From positions 186,001 through 250,000 of the forward strand of contig JBBMNZ010000082.1 in NCBI GenBank assembly GCA_037954325.1: a stretch of DNA of 64,000 bases, read 5' to 3'. This DNA comes from Fistularia commersonii. Taxonomy: Eukaryota; Chordata; Actinopteri; Syngnathiformes; Fistulariidae. Shown here piece by piece: positions 11,338-24,800 of the stretch. Every line of letters starts with the position of its first letter. The first letter of the stretch is position 1. Below the pieces are notes generated by a model that saw nothing but the letters and a program-made list of their open reading frames with translations, was not told where the DNA came from and did no database searches. Both the position numbers and the translations under genes were made by a program.

Positions 11338-12134
11338 CTAATGAATGTCATCAAGCTGGTTTCTGCTGTTGAAATATGTTGTTTAGGACATGATTCTGCA
11401 CAATATATGTCAAATTTAGTGTAATCCCTTCACAAGTTCAAAAGATATAGCCATTCGTTCAAAAAGTACTTATCTCACCGAGTTGAAGTGTTTTTGATTC
11501 AGAGTGGAAATAACAGGTGAATTTCATCAAGCTGGTTTCTGCTGTTGTAATATGTTGTTTAGGATATGATTCTGCACAATATATGTCAAATTTAGTGTAA
11601 TCACATCACAGGTTCAAAAGATATAGCCATTCGTTCAAAAACTGCTTATCTTATCTGGTTGAAGCGTTTTTGATTAGGAGTGGAAATAATTGATAGATTT
11701 CGTCAAGCTGGTTTCTGCTGTTGAAATATGTTGTTTAGGAAGTGATTCTGCACAATATATATCAAATTTAGTGTAATCCAGACACAAGTTCAAAAGATAT
11801 AGCCATTCGATCAAAAAGTGCTTATGTCATCGAGTTGAAGCGTTTATGATTCGCAGTGGAAATAACTAATGAAAGAATCAAGATGCTTTCTGCTGTCTAA
11901 ATATGTTGTTCAGGACATGATTCTGCACAATATATGTCAACTTCAGTGTAATCCCTTCATAGGTTCAAAAGATATAGCCATTCGTTCAAAAAGTGCTTCT
12001 CTCACCGAGTTCAAGAGTTTTTGATTCGGAGTGGAAATAACCAGTGAATTTCATCAAGCTGGTTTCTGCTGTTGAAATATGTTGTTTAGGATATGATTCT
12101 GCACAATATATGTCAAAGTCAGTGTGATCCCATT
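11338..12134 (+). repeat. A-type linker monomers (~4.5 copies)
   Basis: Diverged monomers between the truncated A21 copy and the 12-kb duplicate. One resembles the monomer near 1667 (AACAGGTGAATTTC and CTGTTGTAATATG). The next ones carry AATTGATAGATTTCG, AGGAAGTGATTC and TGAAAGAATCAAGATGC. The same odd monomers in the same order recur at about 43700-44165, on the far side of the core. Confidence 0.8.
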
Positions 12135-15100
12135 ACAGGTTCAAAAGATATAGCCATTCCTTCAAAAAGTACTTATCTCACCGAGTTGAAGCGTTTTTGA
12201 TTAGGAGTGGAAATAACTAATGAATTTCATCAAGCTGGTTTCTGCTGTTGAAATATGTTGTTTAGGATATGATTCTGCACAATATATGTCAAAGTCAGTG
12301 TGATCCCATTACAGGTTCAAAGGATATAGCCATTCATTCAAAAAGGACTTATCTCACCGAGTTGGAGCGTTTTTGACTAGGAGTGGAAATAACTAATGAA
12401 TTTCATCAAGCTGGTTTCTGCTGTTGAAATATGTTGTTTATGACATGATTCTGCAAAATATTTGTCAAATTCAGTGTAATCCCTTCATAGGTTAAAAAGA
12501 TATCGCCATTCGTTCAAAAAGTACTTATCTCACCGAGTTGAAGCGTTTTTGATTAGGAGTGGAAAAAACTTTTGAATTTCATCACGCTGGTTTCTGCTGT
12601 TGAAATATGTTGTTTAGGACATGATTCAGCACAATATATGTCAAATTCAGTATAATCTCATCATAGGTTCAAAATATATCGCCATTCGTTCAAAAAGTAC
12701 TTATCTCAACGAGTTGAAGCGTTTTTGGATTCGGAGTGGAAATAATCAATGAATTTCATCAAGCTGGTTTCTGATGTTGAAATTTGTTTTTTAGGATATG
12801 ATTCTGCATAATATATATCAAATTCAGTGTAATCACATCACAGGTTCAAAAGATATAGCCATTCGTTCAAAAACTGCTTATCTTATCGGGTTGAAGCGTT
12901 TTTGATTAGGAGTGGAAATAACTAATGGATTTAATCAAGCTGGTTTCTGCTGTTGAAATATGTTGTTTAGGACATGATTCTGCACAACACATGTCAAATT
13001 CAGTGTAATCCAGCAACAAGATCAAAAGATATAGCCATTCGTGCAAAAAGTGCTTATCTCACCGAGTTGAAGCAATTTTGATTAGGAGTGGCAATAACTA
13101 ATGAATTTCATCAAGTAGATTTCTACTGTTGAACTGTGTTGTTTAGGACATGATTCTGCACAATATATGTCAAATTCAGTGTAATCCCTTCACAAGTTCA
13201 AAAGATATAGCCATTTTTTCAAAAAGTGCTTATATCACCAAGTTGAAGCGTTTTTGATTAGGAGTGGAAATAACTAATGAATTTCATCAAGCTGGTTTCT
13301 GCTGTTGAAATATGTTGTTTAGGACATGATTCTGCACAATATATGTCAAATTCAGTATAATCCCATCACAGGTTCAAAAGTTATAGCCATTCGATCAAAA
13401 AGTGCTTATCTCACCGAGTTGAATCGTTTTTGATTCGGAGTGGAAAAAACTAATGAATTTCATCAAGCTGGTTTCTGACTTTTAAATATGTTGTTTAGGA
13501 CATAATTCTGCACAATATATGTCCCATTCAGTGAAATCCAATCAAAAGTTCAAAAGATATAGCTATTCGATCAAAAAGTGCTTATCTCACCGAGTTGATA
13601 CGTTTTTGATTCGAGTTGGAAATAACTAATGAATTTCATCAAGCTGGTTTCTGCTGTTGAAATATGTTGTTTATGACATGATTCTGCACAATATATGTCA
13701 AATTCAGTGTAATCCCTTCACAGGTTCAAAAGATATAGCCATTCGTTCAAAAAGTACTTATCTCACCGAGTTGAAGCGTTTTTGATTAGGAGTGGAAATA
13801 ACAGGTGAATTTCATCAAGCTGGTTTCTGCTGTTGTAATATGTTGTTTAGGATATGATTCTGCACAATATATGTCAAATTTAGTGTAATCACATCACAGG
13901 TTCAAAAGATATAGCCATTCGTTCAAAAACTGCTTATCTTATCGGGTTGAAGCGTTTTTGATTAGGAGTGGAAATAACTAATGGATTTAATCAAGCTGGT
14001 TTCTGCTGTTGAAATATGTTGTTTAGGACATGATTCTACACAACACATGTCAAATTCAGTGTAATCCAGCGACAAGATCAAAAGATATAGCCATTCGTTC
14101 AAAAAGTGCTTATCTCACCGAGTTGAAGCAATTTTGATTAGGAGTGGCAATAACTAATGAATTTCATCAAGTAGATTTCTACTGTTGAAATATGTTGTTT
14201 AGGACATGATTCTGCACAATATATGTCAAATTCAGTGTAATCCCTTCACAAGTTCAAAAGATACAGCCATTTTTTCAAAAAGTGCTTATCTCACAAAGTT
14301 GAAGCGTGTTTGATTAGGAGTGGAAATAACTAATGAATTTCATCAAGCTGGTTTCTGCTGTTGAAATATGTTGTTTAGGATATGATTCTGCAAAATATAT
14401 GTCAAAGTCAGTGTGATCCCTTCACATGTTCAAAAGATATAGCCATTCGTTCAAAAAATACTTATCTTACCGATTTGAAGCAATTTTGATTAGGAGTGGC
14501 AATAACTAATGAATTTCATCAAGTAGATTTCTACTGTTGAAATATGTTGTTTAGGACATGATTCTGCACAATATATGTCAAATTCAGTGTAATCCCTTCA
14601 CAAGTTCAAAAGATATAGCCATTTTTTCAAAAAGTGCTTATCTCACAAAGTTGAAGCGTGTTTGATTAGGAGTGGAAATAACTAATGAATTTCATCAAGC
14701 TGGTTTCTGCTGTTGAAATATGTTGTTTAGGATATGATTCTGCACAATATATGTCAAAGTCAGTGTGATCCCTTCACATGTTCAAAAGATATAGCCATTC
14801 GTTCAAAAAATACTTATCTTACCGATTTGAAGCGTTTTTGATTAGGAGTGGAAATAACTAATGAATTTCATCAAGCTGGTTTCTGCTGTTGAAATATGTT
14901 GTTTAGGATATGATTCTGCACAATATATGTCAAAGTCAGTGTGATCCCATTACAGGTTCATAGGATATAGCTATTCGTTCAAAAAGTATTTATCTCCACG
15001 AGTTGAAGCGTTTTTGATTAGGAGTGGAAATAACTAATGAATTTCTACAAACTGGTTTCTGCTGTTGAAATATATTGTTTAGGACATGATTCTGCACAAT

Positions 15101-18100
15101 ATATGTCAAATTCAGTGTAATCCCTTCACAAGTTCAAAAGATATAGCCATTTGTTCAAAAAGTACTTATCTCACCGAGTTGAAGCGTTTTTGATTAGGAG
15201 TGGAAAAAACTTTTGAATTTCATCAAGCTGGTTTCTGCTGTTGAAATATGTTTTTTAGGATATGATTCTGCACAATATATGTCAAATTTAGTGTAATCAC
15301 ATCACAGGTTCAAAGATATAGCCATTCGTTCAAAAACTGCTTATCTTATCAGGTTGAAGCGTTTTTGATTAGGAGTGGAAATAACTGATGGATTTCGTCA
15401 AGCTGGTTTCTGCTGTTGAAATATGTTGTTTAGGACATGATTCTGCAAAACACATGTCAAATTCAGTGTAATCCAGCGATAAGATCAAAAGATATAGCCA
15501 TTCGTCATAAAAGTGCTTATCCCACTGAGTTGAAGCGTTTTTGATTCGGAGTGGAAATAACTAATGAATTACGTCAAGCTGGTTTCTGCTGTTGAAATAT
15601 GTTGTTAGGTAAAGATTCTGCACAATATATGTCATATCCAGAGATATACCATCAAAAGTCAAAAAGATATAGCCATTCGTTCAAAAAGTGCTTAACTCAC
15701 CGAGTTGAGACATTTCTGATTAGGAGTGGAAATAACTTTTGAATTTCATCAAGCTGGTTTCTGTTGTTGAAATATGTTGTTTAGGACATGATTCTGCACA
15801 ATATATGTCAAATTCGTGTGAGCCCATTACAGGTTGAAAGGATATAGCCATTCGTTGAAAACGTGCTTATGAGACTGAGTTGAAGCGTTTTTGATTAGGA
15901 GTGCAAATAGCTGATGAATTTCATCAAGCTGGTTCCTGCTGTTGAAATATGTTGTTTAGGACATGGTTCTGCACAAAATATATCAAATTCAGTATAATCC
16001 AGCGACAAGTTCAAAAGATATTGCCATTCTATCAAAAAGTGCTTATCTCACCGAGTTGAAGCATTTTTGATTCGGAGTGGAAATAATCAATGAATTTCAT
16101 CTCGCTGGTTTTTGCTGTTGAAATATGTTGTTTAGGACATGAATATGCACAATATATGTCAAATTCAGTGTCATCCCTTCACATGTTCAAAAGATATAGC
16201 CATTCGTTCAAAAACTCTTTATCTTATCGGGTTGAAGCGTTTTTGATTGAGAGTGGAAATAACTAATGGATTTAATCAAGCTGGTTTCTGCTGTTGAAAT
16301 ATGTTGTTTAGGACATGATTCTGCACAACACATGTCAAATTCAGTGTAATCCAGCGACAAGATCAAAAGATATAGCCATTCATGCAGAAAGTGCTTATCT
16401 CACCGAGTTGAAGCAATTATGATTAGGAGTGGCAATAACTAATGAATTTCATCAAGTAGATTTCTACTGTTGAAATATGTTGTTTAGGACATGATTCTGC
16501 ACAATATATGTCAAATTCAGTGTAATTCCTTCACAAGTTCAAAAGATATAGCCATTCGTTCAAAAAGTGCTTATCTCACCGAGTTGAAGCGTTTTTGATT
16601 AGGAGTGGAAATAACTTTTGAATTTCATCAAGCTGGTTTTTGCTGTTGAAATATGTTGTTTAGAACATGTTTCTGCACAATATATGTCAAATTCAGTGTA
16701 ATCCCTTCATAGGTTCAAAAGATATCGCCAGTCGTTCCAAAAGAATTTATCTCACCGAGTTGAAGCGTGTTTGATTAGGAGTGGAAATAACTAATGATTT
16801 TCTACAAGCTGGTTTCTGCTGTTGAAATATGTTGTTTCGGACATGATTCTGCACAATATATGTCAAATTCAGTGTAATCCCTTCACAAGTTCAAAAGATA
16901 TAGCCATTTGTTAAAAAAGTACTTATCTCACCGAGTTGAAGCGTTTTTGATTAGGAGTGGAAATAACTTTTGAATTTCATCAAGCTGGTTTCTGCTGTTG
17001 AAATATGTTGTTTAGAACATGTTTCTGCACAATATATGTCAAATTCAGTGTAATCCCTTCTTAGGTCCAAAAGATATCGCCAGTCGTTCCAAAAGAACTT
17101 ATCTCACCGAGGTGAGGCGTTTTTGATTCGGAGTGGAAATAACCAATGAATTTCATCAAGCTGATTTCTGCTGTTGAAATATGTTTTTTAGGATATGATT
17201 CTGCACAATAAATGTCAAATGTAGTGTAATCACATCACAGGTTCAAAAGATATAACCATTCGTTCAAAAACTGCTTATCTCATCGGGTTGAAGCGTTTTT
17301 GATTAGGAGTGGAAATAACTGATGGATTTCGTCAAGCTGGTTTCTGCTGTTGAAATATGTTGTTTAGGACATGATTCTGCAAAACACATATCAAATTCAG
17401 TGTAATCCAGCGATAAGATCAAAAGATATAGCCATTCGTCATAAAAGTGCTTATCTCACCGAGTTGAAGCGTTTTTGATTCGGAGTGGAAATAACCAATG
17501 AATTTCATCAAGCTGGTTTCTGCTGTTGAAATATGTTTTTTAGGATATGATTCTTCACAATATATGTCTAATTCAGTGTAATCACATCACAGGTTCAAAA
17601 GATATAGCCATTCGTTCAAAAACTCCTTATCTTATCGGGTTGAAGCGTTTTTGATTAGGAGTGGAAATAACTGATGGATTTCGTCAAGTAGATTTCTACT
17701 GTTGAAATATGTTTTTTAGGACATGATTTTGCACAATATATGTCAAATTCAGTGTAATCCAGCGATAAGATCAAAAGATATAGCCATTCGTCATAAAAGT
17801 GCTTATCTCACCGAGTTGAAGCGTTTTTGATTAGGAGTGGAAATAACTTTTGAATTTCATCAATCTGGTTTCTGCTGTTGAAATATTTTGTTTAGAACAT
17901 GTTTCTGCACAATATATTTCAAATTCAGTGTAATCCCTACATAGGTTCAAAAGATATCGCCAGTCGTTCCAAAAGAACTTATCTCCCCGAGTTGAGGCGT
18001 TTTTGATTCGGAGTGGAAATAACCAATGAATTTCATCAAGCTGGTTTCTGCTGTTGAAATATGTTTTTTAGGATATGATTCTGCACAATATATGTCAAAT

Positions 18101-18187
18101 TTAGTGTAATCACATCACAGGATCAAAAGATATAGCCATTCGTTCAAAAACTGCTTATCTCACCGAGTTGAATCGTTTTTGATTCGG
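12135..18187 (+). repeat. Second copy of the 1-6055 block
   Basis: Repeats block 1-6055 with subtypes in the same order, including the doubled dimer near 14146 and GGTTCATAGG at 14955. A patch at 17688 carries GTAGATTTCTAC, whereas the equivalents at about 5553, 9247 and 54805 read GCTGGTTTCTGC. From 18188 it follows the 55.3-kb region instead of closing the 21-monomer unit. It therefore keeps monomers that the A21 units lost. Confidence 0.88.
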
Positions 18188-19246
18188 AGTGGAAAAAACT
18201 AATTAATTTCATCAAGCTGGTTTCTGACTTTTAAATATGTTGTTTAGGACATAATTTTGCACAATATATGTCCCATTCAGTGAAATCCAATCAAAAGTTC
18301 AAAAGATATAGCTATTCGATCAAAAAGTGCTTATCTCACCGAGTTGAAGCGTTTTTGATTCGAGTTGGAAATAACTAATGAATTTCATAAAGCTGGTTTC
18401 TGCTGTTGAAATATGTTGTTTAGAACATGATTCTGCACACTATATGTCAAATTCAGTGTAATCCCTTCATAGGTTCAAAAGATATAGCCATTCATTCAAA
18501 AAGTACTAATCTCACCGAGTTGAAGCGTTTTTGATTAGGAGTGGAAATAACTTTTGAATTTCACCAAGCTGGTTTTTGCTGTTGAAATATGTTGTTCATG
18601 ACATGATTCTGCACAATATATGTCAAATTCAGTGTAATCCCTTCATAGGTTAAAAAGATATCGCCATTCGTTCAAAAAGTACTTATCTCACCGAGTTGAA
18701 GCGTTTTTGATTAGGAGTGGAAAAAACTTTTGAATTTCATCACGCTGGTTTCTGCTGTTGATATATGTTGTTTAGGACATGATTCAGCACAATATATGTC
18801 AAATTCAGTATAATCCCTTCATAGGTTATGATATATCGCCATTCGTTCAAAAAGTACTTATCTCACCGAGTTGAAGCGTTTTTGGATTCGGAGTGGAAAT
18901 AATCAATGAATTTCATCAAGCTGGTTTCTGCTGTTGAAATATGTTTTTTTAGGATATGATTCTGCACAATATATGTCAAATTCAGTGTAATCACATCACA
19001 GGTTCAAAAGATATAGCCATTCGTTCAAAAACTGCTTATCTTATCGGGTTGAAGCGTTTTTGATTAGGAGTGGAAATAACTAATGGATTTGATCAAGCTG
19101 GTTACTGCTGTTGAAATATGTTGTTTAGGACATGATTCTACACAACACATGTCAAATTCAGTGTAATCCAGCGACAAGATCAAAAGATATAGCCATTCGT
19201 TCAAAAAGTGCTTATCTCACCGAGTTGAAGCAATTTTGATTAGGAG
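18188..19246 (+). repeat. A-type monomers matching 55306-56538, one monomer shorter
   Basis: Begins with GGAAAAAACTAATTAATTTC and the CTGACTTTTAAATATG monomer, as at 55308. The offset to the right-hand copy changes from 37116 to 37292 across the segment, a difference of exactly 176. One monomer present near 55540-55720 is missing here at about 18400. Identity to the right flank ends at about 19247, where the sequence reads AGTGGAAATAACTACTGG. Confidence 0.82.
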
Positions 19247-21880
19247 TGGAAATAACTACTGGATTTCATCAAGCTGGTTTCTGCTGTTGAAATATGATGT
19301 ATATGACATAATTCTGCACAATATATGTCAAATTAAGTGTAATCCCTTCACAAGTTCAAAAGATATAGCCATTCGTTCAAAACGTACTTATCTCACCGAG
19401 TTGAAGCGTTTTTGATTAGGAGTGGAAATAACTTTTGAATTTCATCACCCTGGTTTCTGCTGTTGAAATTTGTTGTTTAGGACATGATTCTGCACAATAT
19501 AGGTCAAATTCAGTGTAATCACTTCATAGGTTCAAAAGATATCGCCATTCGTTCAAAAAGTGCTTATCTCACCGAATAGAATCGTTTTTGGATTCGGAGT
19601 GGAAATAATCAATGAATTTCATCAAGCTGGTTTCTGCTGTTGAAATATGTTGTTTAGGATATGATTCTGCACAATATATGTCAAATTTAGTGTAATCACA
19701 TCCCAGGTTCAAAAGACATAGCCATTCGTTCAAAAACTGCTTATCTTATCGGGTTGAAGCGTTTTTGATTGAGAGTTGAAATAACTAATGGATTTAATCA
19801 AGCTGGTTTCTGCGTTTGAAATATGATGTTTAGCACATGATTCTGCACAACACATGTCAAATTCAGTGTAATCCAGCGACAAGATCAAAAGATATAGCCA
19901 TTCGTGCAAAAATTGCTTATCTCACCGAGTTGAAGCAATTTTGATTAGGTGTGGAAATAACTTATGAATTTCATCAAGCTGGTTTCTGCACTTGAAATTT
20001 GTTGTTTAGGACATGATTCTGGAATATATATGTCAAATTCAGTGTAATCCCTTCACAAGTTCAAAAGATATAGCCATTCGTTCAAAAAGTACTTATCTCA
20101 CCGATTGAAGCGTTTTTGATTAGGAGTGGAAATAACTTTTGAATTTCATCAAGCTGGTTTCTGCTATTGAAATTTGTTGTTTAGGACATGATTCTGGACA
20201 ATATATGTCAAATTCAGTGTAATCCCTTCACAAGTTCAAAAGATATAGCCATTCGTTCAAAAAGTGCTTATCTCACCGAGTTGAAGCGTTTTTGATTCGG
20301 AGTGGAAATAACTAATGAATTTTATCAAGCTGGTTTATGCTTTTGAAATATGTTATTTAGGACAAGATTCTGCACAATATATGTCAAATTCAGTGAAATC
20401 CCATCCCAGGTTCAAAAAATATAGCCATTCGTTCAAAAAGTGCTTATCTCACCAAGTTGAAGAGTTTTTGATTAGTATTGGAAGTAACTAATGAATTTCA
20501 TCAAGCTGGTTTCTGCTATTGAAATATGTTGTTTAGGACATGATTCTGCACAATATATGTCAAATTCAGTGTAATCCAGCTACAAGTTCAAAAGATATAG
20601 CTATTCGATCAAAAAGTGCTTAACTCACCGAGTTGAAGCGTTTTTGATAAGGAGTGGAAATAACTTTTGAATTTCATCAAGCTGGTTTCTGCTGTTGAAA
20701 TATGTTGTTTAGAACATGTTTCTGCACAATATATGTCAAATTCAGTGTAATCCCTTCATAGGTTCAAAAGATATCGCCAGTCGTTCCAAAAGAACTTATC
20801 TCACCGAGTTGAAGCGTTTTTGATTCGGAGTGGAAATAACCAATGAATTTCATCAAGCTTGTTTTTGTTGTTGAAATATGTGCTTAAGGATATGATTTTG
20901 CACAATATATGTCAAATTTAGTGTAATCACATCACAGGTTCAAAAGATATAGCCATTCGTTCAAAAAGTGCTTATCTTATCGGGTTGAAGCGTTTTTGAT
21001 TAGGAGTGGAAATAACTGATGGATTTCGTCAAGCTGGTTTCTGCTATTGAAATATGTTTTTTAGGACATGATTCTGCACAAAATATGTCAAATTCAGTAT
21101 AATCCAGCGACAAGTTCAAAAGATATAGGCATTCGATCAAAAAGTGCTTATCTCACCGAGTTGAGACGTTTCTGATTAGGAGTGGAAATAACTAATGAAT
21201 TTCATCAAGCTGGTTCCCGCTGTTTAAATATGTTGTTTAGGAAAATATTCTGCACAAAATATGTCAAATTCAGTATAATCCAGCGACAAGTTCAAAAGAT
21301 ATAGCCATTCGTTCAAAAAGTACTTATCTCTTCGAGTTGAAGCGTTTTTGATTAGGAGTGGAAATAACTTTTGAATTTCATCAAGCTGGTTTCTGCTGTT
21401 GAAATATGTTGTTTAGGACATGATTCTGCACAATATATGTCAAAGTCAGTGTGATTTCAATTACAGGTTCAAAGGATATAGCCATTCGTTCAAAAGGACT
21501 TATCTCACCGAGTTGAAGCGTTTTTGATTAGGACTGGAAATAACTAATGAATTTCATTAAGCTGGTTTCTGCTATTGAAATATGTTGTTTAGGACATGAT
21601 TCTGCACAATATATGTCAAATTCAGTATAATCCCTTCACAAGTTCAAAAGATATAGCCATTCGTTCAAAAGGACTTATCTCACCGAGTTGAAGAGTTTTT
21701 GATTAGTATTGAAAGTAACTAATGAATTTCATCAAGCTGGTTTCTGCTATTGAAATTTGTTGTTTAGGACATGATTCTGGACAATATATGTCAAATTCAG
21801 TGTAATCCCTTCACAATTTCAAAAGATACAGCCATTCGTTCAAAAAGTACTTATCTCACCGATTGAAGCGTTTTTGATTA
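19247..21880 (+). repeat. Mixed monomers at the left edge of the core (~15 copies)
   Basis: No short-period HOR is visible. Monomers include types found later in the core: GATTAGTATTGG near 20470, TTCTGGACAATATATG near 20190, CCAGTCGTTCC near 20776 and CACCGATTGAAGCG near 20100, where the usual GAG is shortened. None carries the GTAGATTTCTAC tag. It looks like a transition between family A and the homogenised B units. Confidence 0.75.
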
Positions 21881-24800
21881 GGAGTGGAAATAACTTTGGA
21901 ATTTCATCAAGCTGGTTTCTGCTGTTGAAATATGTTGTTTAGGACATGATTCTGCACAATATATGTCAAATTCAGTGAAATCCCATCACAGGTTCAAAGG
22001 ATATAGCCATTCGTCCAAAAAGTGCTTAACTCACCGAGTTGAGACGTTTCTGATTAGGAGTGGAAATAACTAATGAATTTCATCAAGCTGGTTTCTGCTG
22101 TTGAAATATGTTGTTTAGGACATGATTCTGCACAATATATGTCAAATTCTTGTAAGCCCATTACAGGTTCAAAGGATATAGCCAATCGTTCAAAACGTGC
22201 TTATGAGACCGAGTTGAAGCGTTTTTGATTAGGAGTGCAAATAACGAATGAATTTCATCAAGCTGGTTCCTGCTGTTGAAAAATGTTGTTTAGGACAAGA
22301 TTCTGCAGAAAATATGTCAAATTCAGTATAATCCAGCGACAAGTTCAAAAGATATTGCCATTCGATCAAAAAGTGCTTATCTCACCGAGGTGAAGCGTTT
22401 TTTATTCGGAGTAGAAATAACTAATGAATTTCATCAATCTGGTTTCTGCTGTTGAAATATGTTGTTTATGACATGATTCTGCACAAAATATGTCAAATTC
22501 AGTGTAATCCCTTCACAAGTTCAAAAGATATAGCCATTCGTTCAAAAAGTGCTTATCTCACCAAGTTGAAGCGTTTTTGATAAGGAGTGGAAATAACTTT
22601 TGAATTTCATCAAGCTGGTTTCTGCTGTTGAAATATGTTGTTTAGAACATGTTTCTGCACAATATATGTCAAATTCAGTGTAATCCCTTCATAGGTTCAA
22701 AAGATATCGCCAGTCGTTCCAAAAGAACTTATCTCACCGAGTTGAGGCGTTTTTGATTCGGAGTGGAAATAACCAATGAATTTCATCAAGCTTCTTTCTG
22801 TTGTTGAAATATGTGCTTAAGGATATGATTTTGCACAATATATGTCAAATTTAGTGTATTCACATCACAGGTTTAAAAAAAAAAGCCATTCGTTCAAAAA
22901 GTGCTTATCTTATCGGGTTGAAGCGTTTTTGATTAGGAGTGGAAATAACTGATGGATTTCGTCAAGCTGGTTTCTGCTATTGAAATATGTTTTTTAGGAC
23001 ATGATTCTGCAAAACACATGTCAAATTCAGTGTAATCCAGCGATAAGATCAAAAGATATAGCCATTCGTGAAAAAGGTGCTTATCTCACCGAGTTGAGAC
23101 GTTTCTGATTAGGAGTGGAAATAACTAATGAATTTCATCAAGCTGGTTCCCGCTGTTAAAATATGTTTTTTAGGAAAAGATTCTGCACAAAATATGTCAA
23201 ATTCAGTATAATCCAGCGACAAGTTCAAAACATATAGCCATTCGATCAAAAAGTGCTTTTCTCACCGAGTTGAAGCGTTTTTGATTCGAATTGGAAATAA
23301 CTAATGAATTTCATCAAGCTGGTTTCTGCTGTTGAAATATGTTGTTTAGGACAAGATTCTGCACAATATATGTCAAATTCAGTGAAATCCCATCACAAGT
23401 TCAAAAGATATAGCCATTCGTTCAAAAAGTACTTATCTCTTCGAGTTGAAGCGTTTTTGATTAGGAGTGGAAATAACTTTTGAATTTCATCACGCTGGTT
23501 TTTGCTGTTGAAATTTGTGGTTTAGGACATGATTCTGTACAATATATGTCAAATTCTTGTGAGCCCATTATGGGTTCAAAGGACATAGCCATTCGTTTAA
23601 AACGTTTCTATGAGACCGAGTTGAAGCGTTTTTGATTAGGAGTGCAAATATCAAATGAATTCCATCAAGCTGGTTCCTACTGTTGAAAAATGTTGTTTAG
23701 GAAAAAATTCTGCACAATATATGTCAAATTCAGTGTGATCCAGCGACAAAATCAAAAGATATACCCATTCGTGCAAAAAGTGCTCATCTCACCGAGTTGA
23801 AGCAATTTTGATTAGGTGTGGAAATAACTAATGAATTTCATCAAGCTGGTTTCTGCTGTTGAAATATGTTGTTTAGGATATGATTCTGCACAATATATGT
23901 CAAAGTCAGTGTGATCCCAATTACAGGTTCAAAGGATATAGCCATTCGTTCAAAAGGACTTATCTCACCGAGTTGAAGCGTTTTTGATTAGGACTGGAAA
24001 TAACTAATGAATTTCATCAAGCTGGTTCATGCTGTTGAAATATGTTGTTTAGGACAAGATTCTGCACAATATATGTCAAATTCAGTGAAATCCCATCCCA
24101 GGTTCAAAAAATATAGCCATTCGTTCAAAAATTGCTTATCTCACCAAGTTGAAGAGTTTTTGATTAGTATTGAAAGTAACTAATGAATTTCATCAAGCTG
24201 GTTTCTGCTATTGAAATTTGTTGTTTAGGACATGATTCTGGATAATATATGTCAAATTCAGTGTAATCCCTTCACAAGTTCAAAAGATATAGCCATTCGT
24301 TCAAAAAGTTCTTATCTCACCGATTGAAGCGTTTTTGATTAGGAGTGGAAATAACTTTTGAATTTCATCAAGCTGGTTTCTTCTGTTGAAATATGTTGTT
24401 TAGGACATGATTCTGCAGAAAATATTTCAAATTCAGTGTAATCCAGCAACAAGATCAAAAGATATATCCACTCTTGCAAATAATGCTTATCTCACCGAGT
24501 TGAAGCGTTTTTGTTTTGGAGAGGAAATAGCTAAAGAATTTCATCAAGCTGGTTTCTGCTGTTGAAATATGTTTTTTGGGATATGATTCTGCACAATATA
24601 TGTCAAATTCAATGTGATCCCATTAAAGGTTCAAAGGATATAGCCATTCTTTCAAAAAGGACTTATCTCACCGAGTTGAAGCGTTTTTGATTAGGAGTGG
24701 AAATAACGAATGGATTTCATCAAGCTGGTTTCTGCTGTTGAAATATGTTGTATATGACATAATTCTGCACAATATATTTCAAATTAAGTGTAATCCCTTC

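Noticed and set aside
22861..22890. Ten-A run as the poly-A tail of an inserted retroelement
   Set aside because: The monomer continues in phase on both sides with no inserted sequence or target-site duplication. The run replaces CAAAAGATAT-like bases at the same position.
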